A stretch of 64,000 bases of DNA, taken from assembly GCA_025642075.2 (NCBI GenBank), contig JAODUO010001327.1:10001-74000 (forward strand), read 5' to 3'. Below the pieces are notes generated by a model that made no database searches, was not told the origin of the DNA, and saw nothing but the letters and a program-made list of their open reading frames with translations. This document shows positions 20,887-33,317 of the stretch, in pieces. The translations under genes and the position numbers were made by a program. Source of the DNA: Ridgeia piscesae. Its lineage: Eukaryota > Annelida > Polychaeta > Sabellida > Siboglinidae. Numbering within the stretch: the first letter of the stretch is position 1; the number at the start of each line of letters is the position of its first letter.

Positions 20887-22195
20887 CCCGCAGACACTCT
20901 TTGCATGCGAATACGCCGTTAAATGACTGCTGAAACTTTATATATTGATATAACTGTACTTCATGTGATGAAAGTTCTTTTATGACAAGAACGAAATGAA
21001 CACATTTAATTGTGAACATATTGAAGAATGTGCTATCTTTTGGCGAGTCAAAAGTTTGTGTTACAATTCTAAACAGATGGTTACATCGGTGGGTAGTATA
21101 TAGACACGAGCTATAAACACTGCAGCACCACAAATAGTCACATTGGAAACGCATATGTTTTTCTATGTAAACGTTCGGTTTTTATTCCCAATTGGTAATA
21201 TCATTATCTTCAATATGGCATATATATTAATATTTGTTTAGTTACACTGACATTGCGGCGCAACGAACATAACATCTTTCAGGATATACCTTTACTTATT
21301 ATTCAAGCCAACACCCAGCAGTGATGCGTAAAATCCTCTTGATCAAGAACCGGTGAGGCTTATTCTGTGAACGAATGATCTGACTCGAACAAAGGCTAAA
21401 CAGAGCTACACCATCTGGTAGACACCGGCACTCTGTTAGCCCAGTGTGGTGCGATTTCTGAACCATTTGTCATTTGTTCTTTGTGTAGACGCTGCACTAG
21501 ATGTTCAGCTTTTCATAACTTGTTATTGCCTGTTGCTTGATTGAATCCTGCCTATTACTGACCTTTTCGCTCATAAAAGGTAAAATAGTGAATGGTGAAT
21601 GTCGCCATTCGTCTCGGCTGGGGCTTTGTTTTCATATTATGCTTTATTTTAGATTGTGGTTAAACGGTCATTTTAGCCTATCCTACGCTGCATTTTCCAC
21701 GCATCATACACTCTTTAAGAAATCTCGGGTGGAAAAGTGTTGACAATTTCTTATCTCATTTTTCATCACCCCCCTCCCCCCAACCTGATACCACTGAAGT
21801 TCTTCACAATCTGATCATGGATTTTGAAATATTGGTGCATACTGCAAAGTATCCACTGTGTGTCGTTGTGAATTAGCGTAGCTTTATGCGCAACTAGGCG
21901 GTGTAGTGGTCGTTGTTAACAGGGGCTAGTCCACATAGCTTCCATGAGACCAATTTAGCATTCACTTAGCTAAATCGAAGTAGAATTTACCTAATTATGA
22001 CGCGGTGGAGAATCCCTCTATTTGTCTTGTCTCTGAACATGCTTCTTCTCATAAGCTGCCGCCTTTGCAGTTCGTGTACCAAACGCCATGTTACGATGGA
22101 TGTAAACGGTATCCAGTGTAAACATTAAACAAGATGTTGTTGCGAGTGGACGTGTCGGAAGGGTCAGCGAACTTGGGAAGCACCCTGTAAATATT
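20887..22195. other. Intergenic, no gene seen
   Basis: Unique AT-rich sequence without recognisable coding potential, repeat array or transposon domain. Confidence 0.5.
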
Positions 22196-22199
22196 TCAA

Positions 22200-22652
22200 C
22201 TAGCGTAAACTTACGCCTACTAATTTCAAGGCGCAGCTAAGAGCGACTACGGAGGGGACTCATGAAACACAACTAGCGTAAACTTACGCCTACTAATTTC
22301 AAGGCGCAGCTAAGAGCGACTACGGAGGGGACTCGTGAAACACAACTAGCGTAAACTTACGCCTACTAATTTCAAGGCGCAGCTAAGAGCGACTACGGAG
22401 GGGACTCGTGAAACACAACTAGCGTAAACTTACGCCTACTAATTTCAAGGCGCAGCTAAGAGCGACTACGGAGGAGACTCGTGAAACACAACTAGCGTAA
22501 ACTTACGCCTACTAATTTCAAGGCGCAGCTAAGAGCGACTACGGAGGGGACTCGTGAAACACAACTAGCGTAAACTTACGCCTACTAATTTCAAGGCGCA
22601 GCTAAGAGCGACTACGGAGGGGACTCGTGAAACACAACTAGCGTAAACTTAC
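22200..22652. repeat. 73-bp tandem repeat, 6 copies, each with a small palindrome
   Basis: The unit starts agcgtaaacttacgcctact and ends gtgaaacacaact. Each copy contains gcgtaa-ac-ttacgc, a hyphenated palindrome, and a second inverted pair, gcct...aggc. Copies differ by only one or two bases. A seventh partial copy runs into tacgacgttttt. Confidence 0.95.
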
Positions 22653-22843
22653 GACGTTTTTAGGCTTTCGATGAGTTATCGCCGGCTACGACGTCGTAAG
22701 TAGGCCTGCGCTTCATGAAACTGGTCCCAGGGGATATGTCACTTCACAATGCCGATCACACAATTTCGACCCGCCACCGTCGCCGGCTGCTATTGCGAAA
22801 TAGCCGATGTACGTATATATGCAAGCATGCATATATATACACA

Positions 22844-22846
<3 letters not shown>

Positions 22847-22887
<41 letters not shown>

Positions 22888-22891
22888 ATAT

Positions 22892-22947
<56 letters not shown>
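22847..22947. repeat. AT microsatellite
   Basis: Interrupted (AT)n of about 100 bp at the left border of the foldback element. It is preceded at 22,781-22,807 by ccggctgctattgcgaaatagc, which recurs at about 24,231-24,256. Confidence 0.95.
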
Positions 22948-22950
<3 letters not shown>

Positions 22951-24724
22951 TCACACATCACTAAATTATGCATCACGTACGCGTAGTCACGGTACAGGGG
23001 CCATACCAGTCGAAATGTAACATTTAGACGAACGTATGAATTGAGGGAGGTTCTATAACATGCAGTTGTTTTCGCTGCACATTTATGGTATGTTGTGTAG
23101 TTACGTCATTGGTAGTCGTGTAGGTTGTTGACCGTTCTGATCGGGCCTATGTTACCCTGCATCGAGTAATAGATGTACAGGTGGTTTAAAAGCACGCGTT
23201 ATCTTTATGATGTATACTACAACCCTAAAATAAAAATAAACCTAACAGTTTCTTTATATAAACTTCATAGTACATATATTTTGGGTTAAGCCTAAATTAA
23301 CAATTAACCCTTAGATGTCAGAGAGATGACTGAAATAAACACCCACACTAAATGATCATTACAATAAGAGCTTCTTATGTAGCGCAGAGTTCACGTCTTA
23401 GGGTTAATTTCGGCCTCTCTGGGAAACATTCAGCCACACTGCAGTTAATAGGCGAATATTAATTATACACAAATTTACGTTTCTGCCTATAGTTACCTTT
23501 TCAAATATACGCGAGAACTAGAGGAAGGTAGAGTAAACGAACTTCCCTAATATTCTACACTTCATCATAGGATTCGAACCCGGCTTCTTTTGATTGAGAG
23601 TTTGATCAAATAAATGAACACTGCGTCACTGTTACTCAACGGCACTGCGTCACGCGCTCATGATTGCAAATCAAATCACACGATATTTTGTCACATGGCA
23701 TTTCGCCACGAAGTGCAGTTATGACATATTTGTGACCAGTGAAGAATGGCGGTACTAATCGTGAGATAAAAATCTGCTATATTAGAGCAGAGTGGAGCAC
23801 AAAGTACTCCAATCTGCTCGGATGGCCTTATCACATTCGCCTGGGGCGGCACGGCGGCCCTTGACATAACTCAATTACCTACAACACTAGACATACCGGA
23901 CACGCACGTACGCACGCACGCGCACGCACACAAACATGACCAAACGTATGTGTCGTACCACACAAAAGGTTATGTCGAAAGAGCACATTAATGCCACTCT
24001 CACTTCGTAAATAATTTAATTGATACAGAAATATACCCCTGTTTGGACCCAACTACTGGAATGTTATCGTTTTAGGTCTTAGGGCTAAGCAGTAGTTTCT
24101 GGTGCTTGTTTGTGAGCATACGTTAGTTCGTATATTTTATGGGCCATTTACTTACTTACTTATGCATATGTTTGTGTGTTACCTGATCTGTCGATCAAAG
24201 AGAATTATTTGACTGAATTTGAACAACAGCCGGCTGCTATTGCGAAATAGCCGATGACTATCAGCCTATCCCAAGTATAATCACAGTCGTCGAATGCAAA
24301 GTTGGCCTGGCATAAATACATTCTTGTGACGTCGGTTCAGGTCAAATTGCATATAATTAAAACGTCCTACTAAATTGACGTGACCGTTCCTAGTTTGACC
24401 CAAATTCTAATTCTACATTTCCAGAGTTGGTTTAATTATAGGGCCTAATGCTACTGTTCAAATTGTTCATAAAGACAACGCGTGCTTTTAAACCACCTGT
24501 ACATCTATTACTCGATTCAGGGTAACATAGGCCCGATCAGAACGGTTAACAACATACACGACTACCAGTGACGTAACTACCATAAATGTGCAGCGAAAAC
24601 AACTGCATATTATAGAACCTCATTCAATTCATACGTTCGTCTAAATGTTACATTTCGACTGGTATGGCGCCTGTACCGTGACTACGCTTACGTGATGTAT
24701 AATTTAGTGATGTGTGAATGTGTA
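22948..24724. mobile_element. Foldback element with inverted repeats of about 250 bp
   Basis: The left arm (22,948-23,200) and right arm (24,475-24,724) are inverted copies: cattcacacatcactaaatt against aatttagtgatgtgtgaatg at the tips, and gtacaggtggtttaaaagca against its complement at the inner ends. A few substitutions and small indels separate the arms. The interior, about 1.27 kb, has no recognisable protein. It could be a MITE or the deleted remnant of a DNA transposon with long inverted repeats. The right border is followed by LINE sequence. Confidence 0.85.
23515..23640 (-). repeat. tRNA-derived SINE fragment
   Basis: The minus strand contains ggttcgaatcc, an exact Pol III B box, at about 23,572-23,583. 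It is followed by a tail partly like that after the B box at 36,350. No clear A box. It lies inside the foldback element. Confidence 0.45.
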
Positions 24725-24839
24725 TGGACTGATGCCTAGACACATGAATCTGTAATGACCCGATATCAGAACACAGCCGCCAATTTGAACCATGCTTAAC
24801 TTGTTCATCCACTGCAGTAACGTGCAGATGGACGGCAAC

Positions 24840-25868
24840 ATTTCTATTGGACAGAGCTCAACGAGTAAAAATAGGAAATGAATATTCCCATTCTGGTCAT
24901 CCCAATGGGGGAGTACCGCAAGGGATATTGTCTGGACCTAAATGTTTCCTTGCTTACATAAATTATTTAAGAACGACTGTTCCGTTATATAAGTATGTAG
25001 ATGACAGTACGCTATTTGAAATATGCGACAGAGATGATGTATCTGTTATACAAGAGTCGGTTGATATTGCGGCTAGATGGACAGAACAGAATGACATGAA
25101 AATTAAATCGGAAAAATCAAAAGAAATAATCATTAGTTTTGCACAAGATGGCAATTTCAGAAGCACTATCCCGAATATAAAGATTGATGGGAGGGATATA
25201 GCACAAGTTTGCCATGCCAAACTATTAGGTGTGAAAATTTCTCAGGATCTGACATGGAACAAACACGGGGATAATATTGTGAAAAAAGGCTGGTAAACGC
25301 TTGTACATGTTATATCAGTTAAAGCGTGCAGGGATTACACAGAAAGATCTGGTCAGTGTATATGTTAGTGTGGTGAGACAAGTTCTAGAATATGCATGTC
25401 CTGTATGGCACACTAACTTGCCCCAATATTTATCTGACAATATTGAAGTTATACAAAAAGGGCACTAAAATGTATTTTTACTGGATTGGGTTACGCGGAG
25501 ATACTTAGATGTGTTAACCTGGATACGTTTAATGTAAGACGGGACAGCATTTGTCAAAAATATTTTGATAAAATTAAAGTCGGCAGACACAGATTAAATT
25601 ATCTGCTGCCTCACAAAAGACATACCGAATATAATATTAGACAACAAAATGTGTACACGTTACCAGTTACTAGAACAAATACATTCCGTAACTCCTTTAT
25701 ACCGTGGGCTTTATACAACTGTCAGTAAAAAGGCTACCGTATGATTTGCGGTATCAAATGTATTTCTGTTGTATTTGTATGATGTTTTGATGAGTTAATT
25801 GTAACCTATTGTAATGTCAATCCAACTCAGTTGAGTTGCTAATAAAACTTGTGTTATTATTATTATTA
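24840..25868 (+). pseudogene. Non-LTR retrotransposon, C-terminal reverse-transcriptase part, broken
   Basis: The plus strand reads QRVKIGNEYSH...GVPQGILSGPKCFLAYIN, then KYVDDSTLF, the catalytic YVDD motif of LINE reverse transcriptases. Further on come KLLGVKISQDLTWNKH, and after a frameshift near 25,290 YVSVVRQVLEYACPVWH, the thumb region. A stop follows near 25,466 and the frame resumes to 25,728. The 3' end has a polyadenylation-like aataaaa and a (TTA)n tail near 25,850. The copy is 5'-truncated and inactive. Confidence 0.9.
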
Positions 25869-25869
25869 A

Positions 25870-27160
25870 AAACGTTATTCACATATACACTTGTAGTTTG
25901 AGTCGCACCTCAATGTGCCATGAATCCATTTCATCTCCTCTCAATGCATTTGTTAAACATCACGTACCTTGCGAATGTTATGAGACACAAATCACAAAGT
26001 AATTCCAATGTGGCCACGTCTGTGACGCACATATACATTTAACCAGAACGTCTTGTTTATCATGATAACTCCGCATTAAATGGCGTCTTACAATTGTAAC
26101 ATTTGCCGATGCAACCCCTCCAGATATTGCTAGATCTAGACATTTTCCTACAGCGACGCCGAAGTGGTGTCGTTGACCTGTGCTCTACTTACCGCTACGC
26201 TCGTCGCAGGAAGGCACAACAAAGGTACGTCCGTCAGGGAACCGACAACACAGCTACACTGGCCTTAAAATCAATTCATCGACGAAGCCGAGGAATCTCG
26301 AAGGCTTCGTCACGCTCTGTAACTATATGGGTCAGTGTACATGTGCTGGTAGGTTGGCCCTAAGCCAAAGGAGACGATTATATTTGAAAATGTTGTTCGG
26401 TGGATTTCACCGTCATTATTTTGGCGGTCGCCGTCATCTTGTTTGTACTCTGCCGCACAATTTTTTTTTGTCATTGTACCTCTAGGCCAGTATATGGTTG
26501 TACGCAAACCATTCCCGTGACCATGTTTCTGCACCATACAGTCAAACACACAAACAACAGAAGTGTGACACACCGTCAGTTGGGTGTGTCGTGTTGGACT
26601 CGTGTTGAACCAAACTGGACGACGAAGTTCGGCCCAAAATGAAGACACGTCGGTGGCGCTCACATTGACGAAGCTGCTGACTATTGAGTTTTTGCATTTC
26701 GCCTCCATAGCGTTGATGGATAATTTTCAATGTACTCAGGCCAGACCCGAACTTTAAAGTTAAGCTTCCGGTTCTGGTCAGGCGTGAACTACACTTACCG
26801 GATTGTGTTTTGTCTCTTAGTCTCAGGGGACGATCGGGCTCGAGCCACATTTTAGGGGCTTGGCCCTTATGTGTGTGGTCGCGGTCATCTAGGTCTTGTG
26901 AATGCGGTCATCTAGGTCGTGTGTATGTCATCTTTTCTGTTGTTCGTTTTGAAATATGTGAACAAAAAGCAAACAGTATTTGTTTTTTTATATCTGAAGT
27001 ACAAAAAAGGAAAACAAAATACATTATTAATATTGACAAAAAATTACATTTCGTTTTCACTGCACCAGAACAAAAAACTAAATACGACAGCAACTCTTTG
27101 AGCAAGATCATATCAGCATCACACCTGACTTACCGTGCCAACAAAAAGGATCCCAATCCG
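25870..27160. other. Intergenic, no gene supported
   Basis: Several short frames overlap here on both strands, but none has recognisable domains. The phrase gcggtcatctaggtc is repeated near 26,881-26,915. Confidence 0.4.
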
Positions 27161-27175
27161 TAAGCCGGCCATTGA

Positions 27176-27676
27176 CAACAATGGACGGAGGGGCGGACGC
27201 AGGGACGAAGGAACGGAGGAAAGGAGGGAGAGAGAGAGGGAGGGTGGGTGGGAGGGAGACAGGGAGGGAGGGAGGGAGGGAGGGAGGGATGGAGGGAGGC
27301 AGGGAGGGAGGCAGGGAGGGAGGAAGGAAGGGAGGGAGGGAGGGAGGGAGGGACGGACGGACGGACGGACGGACGGACGGACGGACGGACGGACGGACGG
27401 ACGGACGGAGGGACGGACGGACGGACGGACGGACGCGACGGACGGACGGACGGACGGACGGACGGACGGACGGACGGACGGACGGACGGACGGACGGACG
27501 GACGGACGGACGGACGGACGGACGGACGGACGGACGGACGGACGGACGGACGGACGGACGGACGGACGGACGGACGGACGGACGGACGGACGGACGGACG
27601 GACGGACGGACGGACGGACGGACGGACGGACGGACGGACGGACGGACGGACGGACGGACGGACGGACGGACGGACA
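27176..27676. repeat. GGGA to GGAC tetranucleotide array
   Basis: Imperfect (GGGA/GGAG)n to about 27,350, then (GGAC)n, almost perfect, to 27,675. There is one offset break (gacgcgac) near 27,435. The purine-rich first part could form triplex or G-quadruplex structures. The Arg-Pro-Ser-Val and Gly-Arg-Thr-Asp frames across it are artefacts. Confidence 0.97.
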
Positions 27677-28320
27677 GGCCAGTGGCGTGGCCAGAGGGGA
27701 GCCTGGGGACCATTAGGATGGTGAGGAACGGAGGACCAATAACAACTGGCTGCCTGATTCATAAAGTCACAACGTACAGAGGGTGTTACATAGTCTAGTC
27801 GGAAGAGTGGGGTACCGTGCACCCTCGGAAATATATTTTTAATTGGTATCACTAGATCGGAAACATTACGTAGAGAACGGTTTGCTATGCTAACAAGTCA
27901 GCAAAATGCCCCACGTATCATTTTTATGCAAATTAGGGCCGCTATTATTGAACAATCTAATGTTCACTATATCTCAGCCAATATTGTAGATAACTGACAA
28001 AATAAGGTATATATACCCAAGTTATGAGGGTCAGCGACCATAATAAAACTATTGTTGACATGATCACGTGTATCTATGACAGCTTAATATGCAAATTAGA
28101 GCCGCCATTATTGAGAAATCTATTTTTCACGTTTTCTTGATCAATGTTGCACGTAACTGCACAAATAAGGTCTCCAGACCCATGTTTTCAGGGTCAACGA
28201 TCATTAAATGACCATTCTTGAATTAACTGCGCGTGTCCCTGACATGCTATTGCAAATTCTAACGTGCAAGTATTACCGAAAATGTGACTTTGTCGTTGTT
28301 ACCAAGCCAATATTGCATGT
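27677..28320. repeat. Diverged tandem repeat of about 160 bp
   Basis: From about 27,928, the phrases gcaaattagggccgctattattga / gcaaattagagccgccattattga and agggtcagcgacca / agggtcaacgatca recur at about 160-bp intervals. There are two good copies and a third partial one near 28,250. The first 250 bp of this stretch is unique. Confidence 0.6.
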
Positions 28321-28667
28321 AAGTTGAGAGGGTTTTTGAGGGCTTCTACTTACGAAATATCGTGTTGTTTTTGCGACCAAAAGTTAATATGGAGATCAAT
28401 TCAAGGTATTTTGAATAAAGAAATTCCACTAAGTTCATTTACCAACTCAGGTAAGCAGCAAGCCAAAATGATCTTTCTGAGCTCCCGCGCCTTAACCTCT
28501 CATGGGCTTTAATATGATAATTATTAGATCATCATTCATCTTCGCGTTCACTGAAATCATCAAAGTCAAACTCGTCCATCCTCGTTTTCCTCCTCCTCCT
28601 CTTCTTCCTCGTCACAATCACCAGTGTCCAGAAGATCAACCAGTCAGTTTGGTTACACAGGACGTGC
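28321..28667. other. Intergenic, no gene seen
   Basis: Unique sequence with a short (TCC)n-like patch near 28,590. No supported gene. Confidence 0.4.
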
Positions 28668-28917
28668 CTGCGAGCCTGCGTGCCTGCGTGCCTGCACGGC
28701 ACGCAGGCGCAGGCCGCAGGCTCCACGCAGGCTCGCAGGCACGCAGGCTCGCAGGCACGCAGGCTCGCAGGCACGCAGGCTCGCAGGCTCGCAGGCACGC
28801 AGGCACGCAGGCACGCAGGCTCGCAGGCACGCAGGCTCGCAGGCTCGCAGGCACGCAGGCACGCAGGCACGCAGGCTCGCAGGCACGCAGGCTCGCAGGC
28901 TCGCAGGCACGCAGACT
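28668..28917. repeat. 8-bp minisatellite with a 56-bp higher-order period
   Basis: Built from two octamers, acgcaggc (A) and tcgcaggc (T). From about 28,760 the order T-A-T-T-A-A-A repeats, giving a 7-unit, 56-bp higher-order repeat seen about 2.5 times. A short inverted part, cgagcctgcgtgcctgcgtg, sits at the left end, so the array starts with a hairpin. Confidence 0.92.
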
Positions 28918-29185
28918 GACAGAGACAGACAATGCTAATTATACACTTTGTGTTTTTCATTGTCCACACTGCTTCTAAATGAAGATTATCTCAGACTTAA
29001 GGACTGAGACGAGTGCGTGGCGAGAGTCAACTATATACTTGACAGAGTGGGTGGTTAGTACATGTAAGATAAATAAAATAATGAGCATTGTTTTAACAAT
29101 GGCTGTCATTGTTTTAAAAAAATGGAAAGACATATTCAGATAAACGAAGCTCAAGAACAATGTCAAAAGTGAAGATAGCTATAAC

Positions 29186-29471
29186 ATGATTGTCTCCGCT
29201 ACCCCAAATTTGATGTGCTGCTGTTTCACTAGGGGGGGTGGCACAACCGCAAACATATGTCTGCTCCCAAGAAAACATTTTCTACAACCTCCTTACCCCT
29301 ATTTTTCATGTGTCTTTTTGTGTATGTGCGAACTTTTGATACATTTTCGTCTCAGCATTACTTCGGATTTACTGGGGAGGCAGAACCATATGTCTGCCCT
29401 CAGCGAAATTCGAGGGGGCAACGGCCCCTTGCGTTCCCTCTGCCCGCGTCTAGACATAATAATCGTGACAT

Positions 29472-29473
<2 letters not shown>
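29186..29473. other. Possible decayed DNA-transposon end
   Basis: The pattern cgagggggcaacggcccctt near 29,410 resembles the G-run plus C-run termini of the hAT-like elements at 5.4 and 19.2 kb. No partner end was found. Confidence 0.25.

Positions 29474-29552
<79 letters not shown>
29474..29552. repeat. AT microsatellite
   Basis: About 78 bp of (AT)n. Confidence 0.97.
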
Positions 29553-29553
<1 letters not shown>

Positions 29554-29929
29554 TATGTAATGGTATACAGACGGCGTGATGACCCAGATATATTATTTAT
29601 GAACAGTCATGCCCATAAAGTTCACTATGTACAAACAACTTCAGAACGTGTTTGAATTATGCATATGGTAACGATTGAATTATAATTATTATTGGCAAGC
29701 TCTTGGAATTCCATTACAAATTGCCATACCCGTATGAAAGATTGACTTTGGGATATAACGAAATATATGCAGGTTGCCAGAAACGTGTATGACAATGTTG
29801 ACAGAAATCGCTAGAGCTGTTTATGGAACAGGGAATTTTTCAGCATCACGATCAAAGTATGACTCCTCAAGTCATGAACAGCTTGCTTGCAGTTGGCATA
29901 CGATGGATATGCCAAATCACAGCGTCGAG

Positions 29930-30225
29930 ACGGCCCTTGTACAGACGCCAGCCGGTTAGGTCGCTACGCTTCAGCGAACTCTATTTATTGTGTGTGCCAC
30001 GCACAAGGCGTCACTGGGTGACAGAGCTTTCAGCGTGGCAGCCCCAAGTCTGTGGAATGCGCTACCGCAGCATCTGACATTAACTATGACCACTGCTGCT
30101 TTTAAAGTTAAACGAAAATCCTATCTATTGTGTAAGAACTTTCTTTACAGCGCTGTGAGCAACGGATGTTGGAATAGCGCTATGTAAATTTCACGATTCT
30201 GATTATGATTACGATTAAACTGAGC
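29930..30225 (+). pseudogene. CR1/L2-like LINE, extreme 3' end
   Basis: The plus strand encodes GDRAFSVAAPSLWNALPQHL, the conserved C-terminal tail of CR1/L2-type LINE ORF2 proteins. It is preceded in another frame by QPVRSLRFSE...LLCVPRTRR, so at least one frameshift exists. After the stop, a short (GATTAT)-like tail follows near 30,200. The copy is 5'-truncated. Confidence 0.82.
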
Positions 30226-30473
30226 CCTCGATTTCATTGTTTTTGCTAAATAAGAAATGTCGACGGCTGTATACCATATCACAAACTTATTAAAATGTGA
30301 CATGGTTATAACATTTGCCAAATCAGTTTTGTTCATGCCAGCTGCAAACGTTATCAGCTATCAGCAAGTTTGATTCCAACGTCGCGATAAAAAAATATGC
30401 CTGTAAATATTAAATGACGTGGAAACTTTATTTATCTTAGGCTAAACAAATACTGTCAAATTATATACACCCG

Positions 30474-30893
<420 letters not shown>

Positions 30894-30896
30894 GCA

Positions 30897-30955
30897 AGCA
30901 AGTGTTAAAACTGTGATAAAGTTGTCACAATACGTGGAGATGATATACTTATATT

Positions 30956-31009
<54 letters not shown>

Positions 31010-31070
31010 AATATATAAGTATATCATCTCCACGTATTGTGACAACTCTATCACAGTTTTAACACTTGCT
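30897..31070. repeat. Near-perfect 62-bp inverted repeat around an AT core
   Basis: Arms 30,897-30,958 and 31,009-31,070 are reverse complements with about one mismatch (gtgataaagttgtcac against gtgatagagttgtcac). The loop is (AT)n of about 50 bp, which is itself self-complementary. This could extrude as a cruciform or be a small foldback MITE. Confidence 0.92.
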
Positions 31071-31890
31071 CGTGTATCCTCTTCGACCCCGATGTTAAAG
31101 TCTATATAAATTGTAGTCAACAAGTCTGACGAGAGCAAACGACACATTTTAACTGCGCACCTTGTTTTCTAATCTACATCTAGATTTCAATAGCCTTAAG
31201 TGTTTGCCCTTATCCGTTCAAGATAACTGTTTCGCCGAAGTAAATGTTTGTTGGTGCGAGTAACGTCGCTGTGGCTGGGACACTTGTCTAAGTGTTCGTT
31301 AAATGGTCACCAATGTAGTGACACACTTCGTCAAAGTGACCACGAGTTCCAGCTTATTCGGCACACAAACTCTCTGTTATTCACCCTCAATTACGATGGT
31401 TATTTACAGTCCTGACGTCGTCGACCTATTAAATACAACCCTCCAGGGAATCAACATGCCATTCATAAACAGGCCTTGTAAATCCTTCTGATGAAATAAT
31501 TAAGTAAACATTGTTCACGTTTCACATGCACTTTCTTGTAAGCAATTGAAAATGTAGCTTAACTCTGAGTGCAGCATTGAAACAGAACAATCTACTTATA
31601 GTTGATAATATCATATTTAAGTGACTGTAAGTAAGCTTAATTCCCGAAAGCATATAATTAACTCGTTGGTGCTGACCCACATGAGACGACTGTGTCGCGA
31701 CGTCACGCCCCAGTAAACATGTGGGTCGGAGAACACGAGCGCAGCCGGGAGTTGTAAACTATGTGTCATGTCTAAGTTTAGTCACATGCGCATGACTCGT
31801 TGACAACTGTGACCTGTAATTCATAATAACAAATTGCATGTATGATTCGTTTGAAATTGCACTCCAGTCCAAAATTTTAGGAGGTCGCTT
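31071..31890. other. Intergenic, no gene seen
   Basis: Unique sequence. Small reading frames here lack any recognisable domain. Confidence 0.4.
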
Positions 31891-31895
31891 GCTCT

Positions 31896-32121
31896 CATTA
31901 TGACTTAATTATGATCCGTGACTTATAATCGTTGTTCGTGATTGTTACTGTTATGGTGACTTAATTATCATCTACGACGTACAATCGTTGTTCGCTTTAT
32001 TTGCTGTTATGGTGACTTAATTATCATCTACGACGTACAATCGTTATTCGCTTTGTTTGCTGTTATGATGACTTAATTATCATCTATGACTTACAATCGT
32101 TGTTCGTGATGTTGGCTGTTG
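31896..32121. repeat. 56-bp minisatellite, 4 copies
   Basis: The unit begins atggtgacttaattatcatc and ends tttgctgtt. The first and last copies are the most diverged; the middle two differ at about two positions. Confidence 0.88.
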
Positions 32122-32575
32122 CGTCTCTAAGGTTCTTGATGTTCTATACAATATATCATTATTATTATTGCTTACCAAAACAGTAAGAGGACCAGTCGGG
32201 GAAAACAACTGGGCGTGATAAATATGAGGAGAATCACGAAAGGAATCCTCGCCCCCCCCCCCCCCTCCCCCAACTGACTTTGTCAAATCCCTACTACTTC
32301 ATAAACGAGTGGATACCGGAGAACATGAGTGCATCCTAATGTGTCGAAGATGTTGGGCAAACAACTATGCGTGAATTAGTTTGAAACATCCTCTCGTTTT
32401 ACACAGGTTAAGACTATTTGTCTGGCTTCTATAAGTATGATAGCGATAAGTATTTGTCGTTGGAGTCTCCCATCACATAGCATATTATTCCTTTGTTGCA
32501 AAAGGCTTTCTGTTGATTACATAGTTTCCCTTGTAATGTATATTTCACTGTTCAACATTACACGTGTATAAAATC

Positions 32576-32579
32576 ATGT

Positions 32580-32660
<81 letters not shown>

Positions 32661-32681
32661 TCCGTCCGTGCGTGCGTCCGA

Positions 32682-32732
<51 letters not shown>

Positions 32733-32765
32733 AGCGTGCGTGCGTGCGTGCGTGCGTGCGTGTGT
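32576..32765. repeat. (GT)n and (GCGT)n microsatellites
   Basis: (GT)n at 32,580-32,630 passes directly into (GCGT)n with a few GTCC and GAGC variants, ending at 32,763. Confidence 0.97.
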
Positions 32766-32769
32766 TACG

Positions 32770-33317
32770 TCTTTCTTCTTCGCTCATGCGGGTTTGTTGG
32801 CCATTATGGTAGGAACCTGGCGCACACCCAATCCCAATATGATATAGCAACAGAGTATAATTGCCCACTCGATCTTCCTCACGAATATGCGGTGTTAATA
32901 GACCATAATCCCAAGCCACGTTTCGAATGGTCGATACAATTATAGTCAGATGTAGTCAATGGGATCTGGTTTTGTTAAGTGGCCTAAAACAGTGGTCTTG
33001 CGAGTCGACCCCTGGTCACCAGGGGGACACTCGGTGGCGCCACGCGGTGGAACGTAGATAACGAGGTGCTTCGGAATGTTTTTTTATGAGTTGTGGCGCC
33101 ATCTGCCGATACAACAGTAAACTTCTTCGGTCGATATCATTAGAAACCTAATCATAACATTAATTATAACTAACACTAAGTATTTTCTATGGCTGATCCA
33201 AACCTTAATTAGCCCTAACTCTTACAAATTAATAACCATAACTCTAACGAATTCTTAGATAGACACTAACCATTTATTCCAGTCGTCTGATTTCAGTGAT
33301 TACGCACTCCATCCCCC
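32770..33317. other. Intergenic, no gene seen
   Basis: Unique sequence. A G-rich stretch, ggtcaccagggggacactc (about 33,014-33,032), is the only notable string. Confidence 0.4.

Noticed and set aside
26103..27163. Small overlapping frames on both strands that might be a gene
   Set aside because: No recognisable domain, no consistent splice borders, and frames on both strands are of equal length, as expected by chance.
33010..33060. CTCF-like site (ggtcaccagggggacac)
   Set aside because: Only a partial resemblance to the vertebrate core motif. A single short match in 64 kb is not significant, and motif conservation in this organism is unknown.
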